A stretch of 64,000 bases of DNA from Fervidibacillus halotolerans (GCF_026547205.1 NZ_CP106877.1:310001-374000); one strand, 5' to 3'. Counted from the stretch's first letter, positions 44,103-52,616 are shown. Notes: generated by a model not told the origin, from the sequence alone. A program made the numbers and translations.

Positions 44103-44196
44103 TATGTTCCCTACGCTGGTATTAACCAGATCAGGTTCAAAGAGTCAGTATCTTACGGATACTATCTCAACCAGCAACACTGGTTCCCCTACATGT
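44103..44196 (-). promoter_or_regulatory. TPP (THI-box) riboswitch
   Basis: The minus strand carries the conserved elements of the thiamine pyrophosphate aptamer: GGGGAACC, GGTTGAGATA, TTTGAACCTGATCTGGTTAA and TACCAGCGTAGGGAA, in the right order. High TPP should favour the terminator at 44046-44078 and turn off thiY-MTH1187-thiX-thiZ. A -10-like TATAAT (plus 44202-44207) lies just before it. Confidence 0.95.
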
Positions 44197-44209
44197 ACAT
44201 TATTATATC

Positions 44210-44764
44210 ATATTGGAACGATGAATTCATATGTTTACAAATGTGGTTTATTTTTCCGATGCTCATCCAGTTTGGTTTCTTTGTAAATGGTTTCGATTGG
44301 ATGATTTATTTTTTAAACTTAGACGGAATAAATTACACCGACACTGGTTTTTACGATTTAATTCATTTATAGAGTATTGAGTTGGTGTTATTTATGCGTA
44401 GAAAGAATAGATTACATGAAAGGGAGTCAAGATTTTTCAGTCCAGAAATAGAAGTAATTAAGAAATAACTAGGAGGGATTCGAGAAATTGAAAGGAGAAT
44501 AGAGAATTCCTCTGCCGATTCCTTTGAGGAAGAGATTGCAGGTGATTACGTCGTAGCAATGTGATCAGTCCTTTTAGAAGACGGGAAGCCACCATTTGTT
44601 TTCCTAGGCACACGTGTCTTTGACGTACGAAAGCGATTAAAGATTCCATCGAAAAATGTCTGGATAATAAAAAGGGAGGACTCCTCTTCTTGAAAGGTTG
44701 TTCAGAATAGTAAAAATGTGGATAACTATCGGACTGATTAAATCCACAGTTTGACCGAAATAAA
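44210..44764. other. Gene-free stretch between riboswitch and acetyltransferase terminator
   Basis: About 550 bases with only short open frames, none with a ribosome binding site and conserved look. It may hold a decayed gene (segments around 44400-44560 read like coding in broken frames), which I could not identify. Confidence 0.4.
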
Positions 44765-44796
44765 AACAAGAAAACCCACGATTATACAATCGTGGG
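44763..44796 (-). terminator. Terminator of the acetyltransferase operon
   Basis: Minus strand CCCACGAT/ATCGTGGG stem (44789-44796 with 44775-44782), followed by TTTTCTTGTTTTT. It is 17 bases after the stop of the GNAT gene. Confidence 0.9.
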
Positions 44797-44812
44797 TTAA
44801 GCTAATTAATCG

Positions 44813-45697
44813 TTATTTCATCGGTTTAACCATTAATACTTGTTCTGTGAAAGGTTTGAATCCTTCGTTTTCCATTGCTTCGACGACGGCACGATTTTTT
44901 TTTGGATAGTTAAAGGTCATTCTCGTCACTTCAAGGGAACTCGGTCCCCAAATTTGATTCAACGCATATTGGGCAATATCAGAGGCATCTTCACGTCCTT
45001 CGATAATGACGGTGTGGAAAAGAATAATCGTATTGAGCTTTCCATCAGGTGTGTATACCCGTTTGAATAGGAAATAGGCAATATCATCTCCATTCTCAGT
45101 CACGACAAGAAGTTCACCATCTTTTCTAAGGCCTTGCCATTGCGTCTGCCAAGGCACATCTGAAGTACCGATATCAAGATGCTGCACATCTATCGCAATC
45201 CCTCTACGAGAACCATAACGTCCGACTTTAAATTGTGAGAATGCCCCATTAGCTAAAGCCCCTTCGTGTTTTAAAAAAGTCAACTCTTCAATTAACTCGT
45301 ACCCGTATTGTTTGTACAGCCTAATAGCTGGTTCATTCGATTTTGCTGCTTCTAGGATTGCCAAATCAACATTTTGTTCTTTATAAATCTCAATACTTGC
45401 CTGAATCATTGCCTTACCGACACCGTGGCGTCTAAACTTGGTATAGACACCGGTGCCCCCATTCCACGCGACTTTTTTTCCGTTAATGGTCCGCAGTCCA
45501 TTTAAAACCAAACCTGCGGGTTCTCCATCGACCATGGCAACAATTGATAGACTTGGCAGAAGATCTTCATTTCCAAAACGAAAAATGAATTGGTCAAGCC
45601 CCATCGTTTGATCATAGACATAACCTTCAAAACTCTTATTCCAGATCTCAAGTGCCTCACCAAACGTAAATGTACTTAAAGGTCTAATCTCAATCAT
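44813..45697 (-). CDS. GNAT-family acetyltransferase
   Basis: A 294-residue protein with an N-terminal acetyl-CoA-binding GNAT domain: GGTGVYTKFRRHGVGKAMIQ (motif A, P-loop RRHGVG) and PAIRLYKQYGYELI (motif B). The C-terminal half looks like a second, degenerate GNAT fold. Start ATG behind GAGGAAAT. Third gene of a leftward set with a TetR regulator and an Eis-like acetyltransferase; likely acts on a small molecule or drug, substrate unknown. Confidence 0.85.
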   Translation of the reverse strand: MIEIRPLSTFTFGEALEIWNKSFEGYVYDQTMGLDQFIFRFGNEDLLPSLSIVAMVDGEPAGLVLNGLRTINGKKVAWNGGTGVYTKFRRHGVGKAMIQASIEIYKEQNVDLAILEAAKSNEPAIRLYKQYGYELIEELTFLKHEGALANGAFSQFKVGRYGSRRGIAIDVQHLDIGTSDVPWQTQWQGLRKDGELLVVTENGDDIAYFLFKRVYTPDGKLNTIILFHTVIIEGREDASDIAQYALNQIWGPSSLEVTRMTFNYPKKNRAVVEAMENEGFKPFTEQVLMVKPMK

Positions 45698-45730
45698 TGG
45701 ATTTCCTCATTTCTCATTATTTTTTATATG

Positions 45731-46342
45731 TTATTTTTCTAAGTATTTAAGAATCATTTTACCCGCCGTCTGGTAAAGCCGTTTCATTGGGAATTCGTCT
45801 TTTTCAACAAGCATATGGAGGAATAAGCCATCCGTAATCGCCCAAAAGATTTCCGACACATCGGCACTCTTGATATCTTTGGAAAACTCACTCTTTTTTT
45901 GGCCCTCTTCAATAATCTCGATTAAGAAATCATGGAAGACCTTCGCATGCGTTTTCATATGGTCAATCAGATTATCGTTGCGAGAAGCAATAATCCAAAA
46001 TTCAATTTGGACGCGATGATTTTGGATGCTCTTTTTTGTAAAATCAAGGTTACTATATATATCGAACACGTGTTTTAACTTTTCCTTAGCCGTCTCTTTG
46101 GATTGAATCGCTTCCCTTAATTTCTGAAAACTCAAATATACCGACTGCTTGAGTAACGTGAGGTAGATTTCTTCTTTGCTACTAAAATAATTGTAGAAGG
46201 CTCCTTTACTCATACCTGAGTGTGTCACAATATCATCAATTGTCGCTGTTTGATAACCTTTTTCTGCGAAGCATGCCATAGCGCTTTTTAGTAAATCTTG
46301 ACGTTTTTTCTCTTTGTACTCCTCAGAGACTTTAGGTGCCAA
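45731..46342 (-). CDS. TetR-family transcriptional repressor
   Basis: A 203-residue regulator with an N-terminal TetR HTH: ATIDDIVTHSGMSKGAFYNY and FSSKEEIYLTLLK. The C-terminal ligand/dimer domain resembles YfiR/AcrR-type proteins. Start TTG behind AAAGGGGTGAG (the codon before GCA CCT AAA). It lies between the two acetyltransferase genes and probably binds the GACTGACCAGTT site at 47694. Confidence 0.9.
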   Translation of the reverse strand: MAPKVSEEYKEKKRQDLLKSAMACFAEKGYQTATIDDIVTHSGMSKGAFYNYFSSKEEIYLTLLKQSVYLSFQKLREAIQSKETAKEKLKHVFDIYSNLDFTKKSIQNHRVQIEFWIIASRNDNLIDHMKTHAKVFHDFLIEIIEEGQKKSEFSKDIKSADVSEIFWAITDGLFLHMLVEKDEFPMKRLYQTAGKMILKYLEK

Positions 46343-46410
46343 TTAAACTCACCCCTTTCCTTTTAATTTCCGGCCATTTCCAAATTAAATTTCGACATTT
46401 AACGATAATT

Positions 46411-47667
46411 TTAAAATCCAGTGTTACATATTGGTTTATGGTTTGTTCTGAAACCATTGCTTAGTTCAACAAGGGCATCTAAGTTTGACAAGCTGATGCA
46501 TCCAAATTCATACAGCTTTTCTAATGTTACCGTCCCCATAATCATCGATGAAAAATCTGCCATCGTCATTTTTAATGTGACATCTGCCGTCTGATTTGAA
46601 TTGACTATTTTGGGTTGACCTTGTTCAAATTGAACAGTAAAACTTGTTTGAGCATTCGCGTCAAAGGTATCTTCAATCTCGAACTTAACCGTTGAGGACA
46701 GCTCACCAAAACGAAGGTCGCCAACTTTATTAAATAGAATTTTAGGATTAACCGCTCGATACATTAATCCAACAGCTGAAATACTCGTTTCATGATAAAC
46801 ATGGGGGATCATGTTGTCTGTATCTGAACGTGGATCATTAAACACCTGATAGAATGACTCATCTTGAGTATTAAAAACAATGCGACGAATTTGATCATGT
46901 TGCGAATGGAAAAAAGTAAACATCTCATTTAGTGCTTGTGGAGTCCGATAGATGAATTCATCAATGTGAATATCATTCAGGTTCGTGTTGTTCTCATGTG
47001 CTTTTTTAAACGTAAAGGTGGCATACCCTTCAAGCTTCCCATCCACTTCAACGCCTATGAGAACGAGATCAGATCGCATAAAATACCTCTTATATTCAAA
47101 GGGTGTTTTTTCAATCATACCGTGACGGGTCTTCGTAAATGTTTCATAGCAATCTTTAATGGCTTTACCGTCATCTTTTGTCAAATACCGAACGTGTTTT
47201 TTACTTCCGCGATTAGGAAAGGCCTTAGGTGTTAGCTTAAATTGTTCCATTCGAGTCCCAAATCCAAAGCCCATTTGTTTATAGAAATCTGGGCGAAATG
47301 GATACAGCAAAGCAAATAACTTTTCTTCGTCACGGCACCACTCTAAGAAGAATTGAATGAGGTTTTTCGCTATTTTTTCCTTTTTGTATAACAAATCAAC
47401 AGCGACCATCCCAACGCCACCAACTTTTATCTTTTTCCCTCGGAAATTCATGATGAAGTCATACAATCGCATACCACCTTTCAACAAGCCATTTTCATAG
47501 GCACCATAAAAGTTGGTATCTTCCCGCTCCAATTGAATTGTTCTGAGTGCTTTTGTAAACTTTTCTACAGCACCGTTTTCTAATAATGGAATGGCTGGAT
47601 AAGCTCTACTGACAATATGAGCAAAAGCTTCTAAGTCTTCTTCTGGAATTTTTTTAATTTCTAACAA
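46411..47667 (-). CDS. Eis-like acetyltransferase
   Basis: A 418-residue protein of the Eis type: two GNAT-like domains followed by a C-terminal sterol-carrier-like domain (SCP2, about 310-415). KVGGVGMVAVDLLYKKEKIAKNL carries the acetyl-CoA loop, YPFRPDFYKQMGFGFGTRME is typical of Eis-family relatives. Eis enzymes acetylate aminoglycosides or other amines; here the substrate is unknown. The start is TTG 47667, seven bases behind AAAGGAAG. A strong promoter with a TetR-type operator lies directly upstream, so it is induced with the regulator gene. Confidence 0.88.
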   Translation of the reverse strand: MLEIKKIPEEDLEAFAHIVSRAYPAIPLLENGAVEKFTKALRTIQLEREDTNFYGAYENGLLKGGMRLYDFIMNFRGKKIKVGGVGMVAVDLLYKKEKIAKNLIQFFLEWCRDEEKLFALLYPFRPDFYKQMGFGFGTRMEQFKLTPKAFPNRGSKKHVRYLTKDDGKAIKDCYETFTKTRHGMIEKTPFEYKRYFMRSDLVLIGVEVDGKLEGYATFTFKKAHENNTNLNDIHIDEFIYRTPQALNEMFTFFHSQHDQIRRIVFNTQDESFYQVFNDPRSDTDNMIPHVYHETSISAVGLMYRAVNPKILFNKVGDLRFGELSSTVKFEIEDTFDANAQTSFTVQFEQGQPKIVNSNQTADVTLKMTMADFSSMIMGTVTLEKLYEFGCISLSNLDALVELSNGFRTNHKPICNTGF

Positions 47668-47693
47668 AATAATCTTCCTTTCCCAAAAAAACC

Positions 47694-47705
47694 GACTGAC
47701 CAGTT
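47694..47705. promoter_or_regulatory. TetR-type operator GACTGACCAGTT
   Basis: A 10-base near-palindrome ACTGACCAGT with flanks, resembling ACTGACC-type TetR operators. It lies just downstream of the -10 box (minus strand), covering the start of transcription. Confidence 0.6.
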
Positions 47706-47711
47706 TATTTA

Positions 47712-47740
47712 TTTATATAAATTATTTGATCATTTGTCAA
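47712..47740 (-). promoter_or_regulatory. Sigma-A promoter of the Eis-like gene
   Basis: Minus strand TTGACA (plus 47735-47740), 17 bases, TATAAA (plus 47712-47717). Nearly consensus, about 45 bases before the TTG start, with the TetR-type operator right after it. Confidence 0.85.
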
Positions 47741-48258
47741 CAGACATTTTTTAAGGGAATAAATCGAAAAATGGTTAATACAAGGATGTTCTCTTCTATA
47801 GTTGTGAAAATAATCGATCATTGGAATGGTAATAATAAAATTTTTCACTCAGAAGATATAATATAATAAATATTATAAGGTAATATTCGACAGTAGTTGG
47901 GACTTATTCAACCAAAGGAGGGTGTCCCAAAGGTAGCTGGGGCACCCATTCGTTGATTGAAAATACAAGGTTTTTCGAAAAGATTGTTATTGTGGTTATA
48001 CACTTTCGCGAAAGGCGGACGCTTTCCGTGGGTACGCCCCCAGCCTCTTTAATATTATAGAATTATCAGCATTAAAATTTTACAGAGCCAAAAAAAGTAT
48101 CTTCAATAATGACAGAAACGAGAAACGAAAATAGTGACGCAAACGGTGTTGGTATGAAAAGAATTTCTTTTTCCGAGCATCATTCTAGACTTCTTAAATT
48201 TTGCTACGACAATAGGAGAGTTTAATTTTTCGGTTAGTAATAATAAAAGATAAAAAAT
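47741..48258. other. Gene-free stretch with a partial dispersed repeat
   Basis: About 520 bases without a gene. GGGACTTATT/GGGTGTCCC-type imperfect pairing occurs near 47900-47945. At about 48005-48055 there is a partial copy of the repeat that is fuller at 50600-50715 (CTTTCGCGAAAGGCGGACGC then TTTCCGTGGGTACGC). Confidence 0.45.
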
Positions 48259-48303
48259 AACCAGTCAGTACAAGCACTTAATCTTGTATGCGACTGGTTT
48301 TTT
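48259..48303. terminator. Bidirectional terminator downstream of doxX
   Basis: AACCAGTC at 48259-48266 pairs with GACTGGTT at 48292-48299, and inner TACAAG (48269) with CTTGTA (48283). T-runs follow on both strands. Confidence 0.75.
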
Positions 48304-48362
48304 TCCGCCTCGCTTGAAGCTGTATATTTAAGTTCTTCTTCAATTCCTAAGTGAACGCTTCT

Positions 48363-48869
48363 TTAGGCTGCCTGTCTATTATTCGATTTAGAAGAACGAT
48401 TTGCGAAATAATTTTTTACCATCGGAATAAGGAATCGGTCGCCTCCCCAATAATAACTGGCAGAACCGACAAAGAGCAAGATAATCGCTACCGTATACAA
48501 AATCGGATTCGTACTCACGGTGCCAGCCAACAAGAAATTCAAGTTCATGAAAGCTCCAGCAATCAATGCAGGGATTGTTGCAATTCCTACGATTAAACCG
48601 ATTCCGACTAAAACTTCACCCCAAGGAATTAAGAAATTAAAAAGGTCCACATTTGGCAGAGCAAAGTTTTCTAAAAATGCCGCATACCAACCTTGAACGG
48701 CTGGATGCTCTCCGCCGGCTTTCGCAATGGCACCAGTTAAAAAACCACTTGCATCAAATCCATCTGTAATTTTATGAAATCCTGCAGTAAGCCATTGATA
48801 ACCGAGCCAAATTCTAACTACCGCCCATATTGCGCTAACGATTGGAGTTTTCCACCATTTTGTATTCAT
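48363..48869 (-). CDS. DoxX-family membrane protein
   Basis: A 168-residue protein with four membrane helices (about 9-28, 72-95, 98-118, 124-146). RIWLGYQWLTAGFHKITDGFDASG and the NLDFLIPWGEVLVGIGLI-like ALPNVDLFNFLIPWGEVLVG are typical of the DoxX family, related to quinol oxidase subunits and redox stress membrane proteins. The start ATG follows TAGGAGGAATT. Single gene. Confidence 0.88.
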   Translation of the reverse strand: MNTKWWKTPIVSAIWAVVRIWLGYQWLTAGFHKITDGFDASGFLTGAIAKAGGEHPAVQGWYAAFLENFALPNVDLFNFLIPWGEVLVGIGLIVGIATIPALIAGAFMNLNFLLAGTVSTNPILYTVAIILLFVGSASYYWGGDRFLIPMVKNYFANRSSKSNNRQAA

Positions 48870-49158
48870 TTGAATTCCTCCTAAATATTATTTTGTGATT
48901 CTCCTCACATATATTAAGGAAAGTGATGATTTCAAATTCAAAAGGACAATTTATAATGTGAAGAACTTCACTAACTTTTATACTGTTACTATAGTTGAAA
49001 AAGGGTTTTTCATCAATCCCTTTTTTATTTTTGAGTGTTTTGCAAAATTTGATTTTCTACAAAAAAAGCGTTTAAAAAATGCTGATTATAATCAGATGTT
49101 TTATTACAATAATTTTGATAAAGTTTAGAAAGGGATCAATCCACAAATTTGAGCATAC
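48870..49158. other. Intergenic stretch before the insertion sequence
   Basis: 289 bases without a gene. It contains a terminator-like hairpin GAAAAAGGG (48997-49005)/CCCTTTTTT (49018-49026) with T-run rightward. No other structure. Confidence 0.5.
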
Positions 49159-50441
49159 TTACAGAATTTATGAATTTTTATTATTTTTAAATAGCAATTT
49201 GCTTTCTACTTTGCTTGTTCATTGCTAGTGCTGAAGCTATTAACACAATTGCATTTAAATAGATATGGGTTTTTACTTTTTCAATTCCTCTTATGTGTAA
49301 AGAATTTGCGGTTAAATAACTTTTCATTCTTGAATTACAGCGTTCTACACTCGTTCGTTCATTATATAGTTCTTTCCAACGCTTTGTATCACGATGAGGA
49401 ATCGAATATCTTCGTAAATCTTTAAGAGTGTTTACTTTTACAACCATCCCATAGTTGGAAGAAGAACATGCAGTCATGCCCAAAGGGCAATCAACTTTTC
49501 CAGTAGCATGGGGACACCTAAACTTAAGTTGATTCTTTTCGGATCCCCAATAAGTCATATGATATCCCATAGAACAACGTGGGGTTCCATTTGAAGCGAT
49601 TCCTGCTGGAGGTTCTTTTTCATTACGCAAATTCAATGGGATAATTGCTTGTGCCCCAATGTTCTTGGCGGATTCGTAATTTTTCAGTTGGTCATAGCCT
49701 GCATCCATAATCAAATATTCGATTTTCGTTTTTACACATTGGTTGACTTGCTCAATTAATTGTGGGGCAACATCTCCGTCATTCATATGAGCGGGGGTTA
49801 CTTCAATTGCCATCGGCAATTCGCTTTTGGTATCAACTGAAAGGTGCATCTTATAACCAAACCAAGTAATTTTATTGCCAAATGAATCAAACTTAGCACC
49901 CCAATTTGCATTGCCTGTATGCTCACATCTTTTCTTAGGTCGTTTCTTTTCATAAGCATCGATGGCAGCACTATCAATGGCTTGATGGCTTCCATCGATT
50001 ATTCCTTCATCTTGAGCAATTGAGACGAGATCATGAAAAATCTGTTTTGCCAGACCTTTTCGAGTTAGATCTGAAAACACCCGACTTAGCGTAGAAATAG
50101 ACGGTGCAGGACGACTAATATCTAATCCACATTGGTATCGAAAGCGCACATCATTTTTTAAACGATTGTGAAGTTCAGTGAAGGTATCAATTTTTTCTAA
50201 TGGGGCGGCGATAAGAGCCCTTAATATCCCCTCTCTACAATAGCCTTCAGCCCCTTGGGGTGAAGAACTTTTCAATTGTTTAGCATAAGGACGCAAATCT
50301 AGAGCACTAAAAAAGATCGGTAATTTCTCTTTTGACTCTAAAATTTGCAATTCTTCAAAGGAAAATAGACTTTCTTGTAGAATATACAAAGTGACTTCCT
50401 CCTTATGAATTTTGTTTTTGGGTCACTTCAAAATTCTATAA
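49159..50441. mobile_element. DDE insertion sequence, likely full length
   Basis: A single minus-strand transposase gene flanked by short imperfect inverted ends: TTACAGAATTTATGAA at 49159 and, minus strand from 50441, TTATAGAATTTTGAAG. No clear target duplication was found, so the ends are approximate. Confidence 0.5.
49187..50389 (-). CDS. Transposase, DDE_Tnp_1 (IS4/IS5 superfamily)
   Basis: A 400-residue transposase. An N-terminal DUF772-like region (FRYQCGLDISRPAPSISTLS) precedes the catalytic core: first Asp in AIDSAAIDAYE, second in YLIMDAGYDQ, Glu in RTSVERCNSRMK. Cysteines near 285-310 (CSMGYH, CPHATGKVDCP) form a possible zinc-binding insertion common in these enzymes. AAGGAGGAAG precedes the start. 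No defect is seen. Family-level naming (IS1182 or IS5 subgroup) is uncertain. Confidence 0.9.
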   Translation of the reverse strand: MYILQESLFSFEELQILESKEKLPIFFSALDLRPYAKQLKSSSPQGAEGYCREGILRALIAAPLEKIDTFTELHNRLKNDVRFRYQCGLDISRPAPSISTLSRVFSDLTRKGLAKQIFHDLVSIAQDEGIIDGSHQAIDSAAIDAYEKKRPKKRCEHTGNANWGAKFDSFGNKITWFGYKMHLSVDTKSELPMAIEVTPAHMNDGDVAPQLIEQVNQCVKTKIEYLIMDAGYDQLKNYESAKNIGAQAIIPLNLRNEKEPPAGIASNGTPRCSMGYHMTYWGSEKNQLKFRCPHATGKVDCPLGMTACSSSNYGMVVKVNTLKDLRRYSIPHRDTKRWKELYNERTSVERCNSRMKSYLTANSLHIRGIEKVKTHIYLNAIVLIASALAMNKQSRKQIAI

Positions 50442-50550
50442 ATAAGGGGTGAAGTCCTTTTTTATTTCGTTAAAAACCTTGTAACTCTTGGGTTAAAAAA
50501 TCTGCAAAATGCTCAATCCAAATAGCTAAAAAATCCTTAAATATGGAAAG

Positions 50551-50578
50551 GGGGCTGTTAAAAAGTACAGCCCCTTTC
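50551..50578. terminator. Hairpin terminator candidate
   Basis: GGGGCTGT at 50551-50558 pairs with ACAGCCCC at 50567-50574, with short T-runs on both sides. It lies just left of the dispersed repeat and may belong to it rather than to a gene. Confidence 0.5.
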
Positions 50579-50599
50579 ATAAAATGCGGTTGATTTCAT

Positions 50600-50715
50600 T
50601 TCAGTGACGGCACTTCCGTGGGCACGGCCAAGCCTTTTCGACTCGCATCGTTCGAGGGTTCTTCTGCTCGTCCTGTTCCCGTTGGAGTCGCCGTCATCTT
50701 CCCTTTCATCAACTT
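50600..50715. repeat. Bacillaceae-type dispersed GC-richer repeat
   Basis: A stretch GTGACGGCACTTCCGTGGGC ... CCCGTTGGAGTCGCCGTCAT ... CTTCCCTTTCATCAACTTTG, notably richer in GC than its surroundings. I recognise this as the kind of short dispersed repeat found near transposases in Bacillaceae (ends CTTTCCGTGGGC and GGAGTCGCCGCCTTCCCTT). A shorter, related piece lies at about 48005-48055. Copy number genome-wide is unknown. Confidence 0.55.
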
Positions 50716-50746
50716 TGGAATTGATCGGACAGTCCCGTAAATTTTA

Positions 50747-51250
50747 TTATTCGTTTGTGATGCCTGTTCCCGCCTTTCCTTTTAACACCACCAGTCCTTG
50801 TTCTAATGAGGTCATCATCCCTTTTCTTCCTTTTTTTCGATTGGACAAGAAAATGGCTGCTTGTACTTTCGGTAATATGCATCCCTGTGCAAACTGTCCT
50901 TCTTCCATATATTTTTTGCTTCTTCCACAGTTATATTTTTTAAAACCTGTTTATTCCATTGGTTAACATGAACAAACACAATTTCCACTTCTGTTAAAAT
51001 TTGACGAGTTCAGCTAATTTTTGGGAAGCAAAGTCTTTATTCATGACTTCTTCTACGCCGATCATTTCTCCATCTTTAAAATAGACAGGTATCCCCTCTC
51101 CGCCGGCAGCGATAACGATTTATCCAACTTCAACAAGGGTATTGATGATTTTGTATTCTAAAATACTGACCGATTTTGGAGAGGGAACGACCTTTCGCCA
51201 ACCCCTTTCTGCATCTTCCCGGAATATAGCCTCTGTTTTAAGTATGGCGG
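50747..51250 (-). pseudogene. arcC: Carbamate kinase (arcC) remnant
   Basis: Read on the minus strand, the sequence encodes the C-terminal half of carbamate kinase: [40 protein letters not shown] and [20 protein letters not shown], then after a frameshift in an A-run KYMEEGQFAQGCILPKVQAA and GMMTSLEQGLVVLKGKAGTG to a stop at 50747. There is an in-frame TAA before IVIAAGG (where a His codon is usual) and at least one frameshift, and the N-terminal half is missing. The enzyme makes ATP from carbamoyl phosphate in the arginine deiminase pathway, so this pathway copy is dead here. No other arc gene is in the window. Confidence 0.85.
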
Positions 51251-51495
51251 CGTTGCTTTAAACCTCCTGGATAACTCCATGATTTTTTTGACATCATAAA
51301 TTGAGGATTGTCGGAATAAGATTCAATTTTTGAAGGAAGGAGAAACATGATTTTAATACATTGGATTAATAAATTTAAAAAATATATTGAATTTGATTAA
51401 AAAAATAAAAAAATATATAAAAAATATTAACTTTTACATTGACGTAATTAATTTCCTGTTGTAAGATTATAAAAAAAGAGAAGGAGATGACTATT
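51251..51495. other. Intergenic region before DUF2089 gene
   Basis: 245 AT-rich bases with no gene; the upstream end joins the arcC remnant. TTTACATTGACGTAATTAATTT near 51432 contains TTGACG, and TAAGAT lies 18 bases on, a weak promoter candidate. Confidence 0.35.
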
Positions 51496-51861
51496 TTGGC
51501 CTTCGAAACAATCACATTATGCCCGGTTTGTAACGAAACATTGAGGATCAAAAAGCTTCAATGCCCCCGATGCCATACGGTCATCGAAAATGATTTCGTA
51601 TTTTCCAAACTGGCTGTATTATCCAGTGAACAACTAAAATTTGTGGAAGTGTTTTTAGCATGTAGAGGCAATATTAAAGAAGTGGAAAAGGAACTGAACA
51701 TTTCCTATCCTACCGTCCGTGGGAAATTGAACGAAATCGTGCAAAAATTAGGTTATGAACCGAAGAAGAAAAATGAAACGGATGCTAAAAGCGTTGTCGC
51801 TATGTTAGACAGTGGAGAAATTTCGGCAGATGATGCAATTAAATTGCTAAAAGATAATTAG
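51496..51861 (+). CDS. DUF2089 zinc-ribbon HTH protein
   Basis: A 121-residue protein with an N-terminal zinc ribbon (Cys9, Cys12, Cys23, Cys26: CPVC and CPRCH) and a central HTH (LACRGNIKEVEKELNISYPTVRGKLNEI, read in parts), then a short SHOCT-like C-terminal helix (SVVAMLDSGEISADDAIKLL). Family DUF2089, often a regulator near small envelope-stress genes. The start is TTG 51496, because ATG 51487 directly abuts AAGGAG (no spacing). The next gene follows 12 bases later. Confidence 0.82.
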   Translation: MAFETITLCPVCNETLRIKKLQCPRCHTVIENDFVFSKLAVLSSEQLKFVEVFLACRGNIKEVEKELNISYPTVRGKLNEIVQKLGYEPKKKNETDAKSVVAMLDSGEISADDAIKLLKDN

Positions 51862-51873
51862 GAGGGAAATCTG

Positions 51874-52251
51874 ATGAAAAATGAAATTGAAAAAATTTTA
51901 ACCATGGTGCAAGAAGGGAAAATTGATGCAGAAAAGGGGTCCGAATTGATTGAAGTATTAAAAGAAAAAGAAGAGGAAGAAACCACTTTCCGGATGGATG
52001 AAACATCAACTAAAGGGAAACTATTGAAAATTCGAGTTCATTCGGAAGATGGAGATCAAGTGAGTATCAATTTACCTATTAAAATTATCAAGTTGTTAAC
52101 AAAAATGGGGGCAAATATCCCAGAATCGGAAAAATATTTGAAAAATGTTGACGTCAATATACTCTTAGAAGCAATCGATAACGATATAGTTGGAGATATT
52201 ATTGATGTTAAATCTGATGATGGAGATATCGTTAAGATTTCAATTGAATAA
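51874..52251 (+). CDS. SHOCT-like domain protein
   Basis: A 125-residue protein with an N-terminal SHOCT-like helical pair (EIEKILTMVQEGKIDAEKGS) and a C-terminal beta-rich part (KIRVHSEDGDQVSINLPIKI onward, ending in DDGDIVKISIE). AGGAGGG precedes the ATG. The repeating beta pattern recalls small YvlB/LiaX-type proteins, but a family is not certain. It is probably co-regulated with the DUF2089 gene, and its DGDQV/DGDIV motif may recur in the next protein (TFVSIKL). Confidence 0.7.
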   Translation: MKNEIEKILTMVQEGKIDAEKGSELIEVLKEKEEEETTFRMDETSTKGKLLKIRVHSEDGDQVSINLPIKIIKLLTKMGANIPESEKYLKNVDVNILLEAIDNDIVGDIIDVKSDDGDIVKISIE

Positions 52252-52265
52252 GGGGCGATGTCACC

Positions 52266-52616
52266 GTGCTAAAAATTAAAGTGAAAACAGCGAAACAAAA
52301 AATTTTCATTCCAATCCCCTATGGGTTATTAAAAATCGCAATCATCTTCCTATCTTCTGAGCATATTAGGAAACGACTGGCCAATCTCCAAAGGGAAGAA
52401 GAAAAAGAAACAATGGAAGGGAATCGAATCGAAACGGATGGAGAACATGAAAACAATAAAAAAGTTGATAAAAAGGAACGTCCAAGTAGTGAAGTCTGTT
52501 TTGCTCCCGAAATGAAAAAAATATTAAAGCTTCTGTTGAAGGAATTAAGACGATATCGGGGATTGGAATTAATTTCAGTTCAATCAAAGGATACATTTGT
52601 TTCAATTAAGTTGTAA
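52266..52616 (+). CDS. Small hypothetical protein, third gene of the DUF2089 operon
   Basis: A 116-residue protein starting at GTG with AAGGGGCGATG upstream. One hydrophobic stretch (FIPIPYGLLKIAIIFLS, residues about 14-30) followed by a charged linker and a short C-terminal part LELISVQSKDTFVSIKL similar in pattern to the second gene's C-terminus. No recognised family. Operon with the two genes upstream, spacing 14 bases. Confidence 0.55.
   Translation: MLKIKVKTAKQKIFIPIPYGLLKIAIIFLSSEHIRKRLANLQREEEKETMEGNRIETDGEHENNKKVDKKERPSSEVCFAPEMKKILKLLLKELRRYRGLELISVQSKDTFVSIKL

Noticed and set aside
44091..44372. Plus-strand open frames over the thiY upstream region
   Set aside because: They cover the TPP riboswitch, which lies on the other strand and explains the conservation; no ribosome binding site.
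44458..44769. A 103-residue minus-strand frame
   Set aside because: It overlaps the terminator region of the GNAT operon and has no ribosome binding site or conserved look.
48895..49128. A 77-residue plus-strand frame
   Set aside because: Asn/Phe-rich translation of AT-rich sequence that crosses the terminator-like hairpin near 49010.
50604..50966. A 120-residue plus-strand frame
   Set aside because: It runs through the dispersed repeat and antisense to the arcC remnant; composition and lack of a ribosome binding site argue against a gene.
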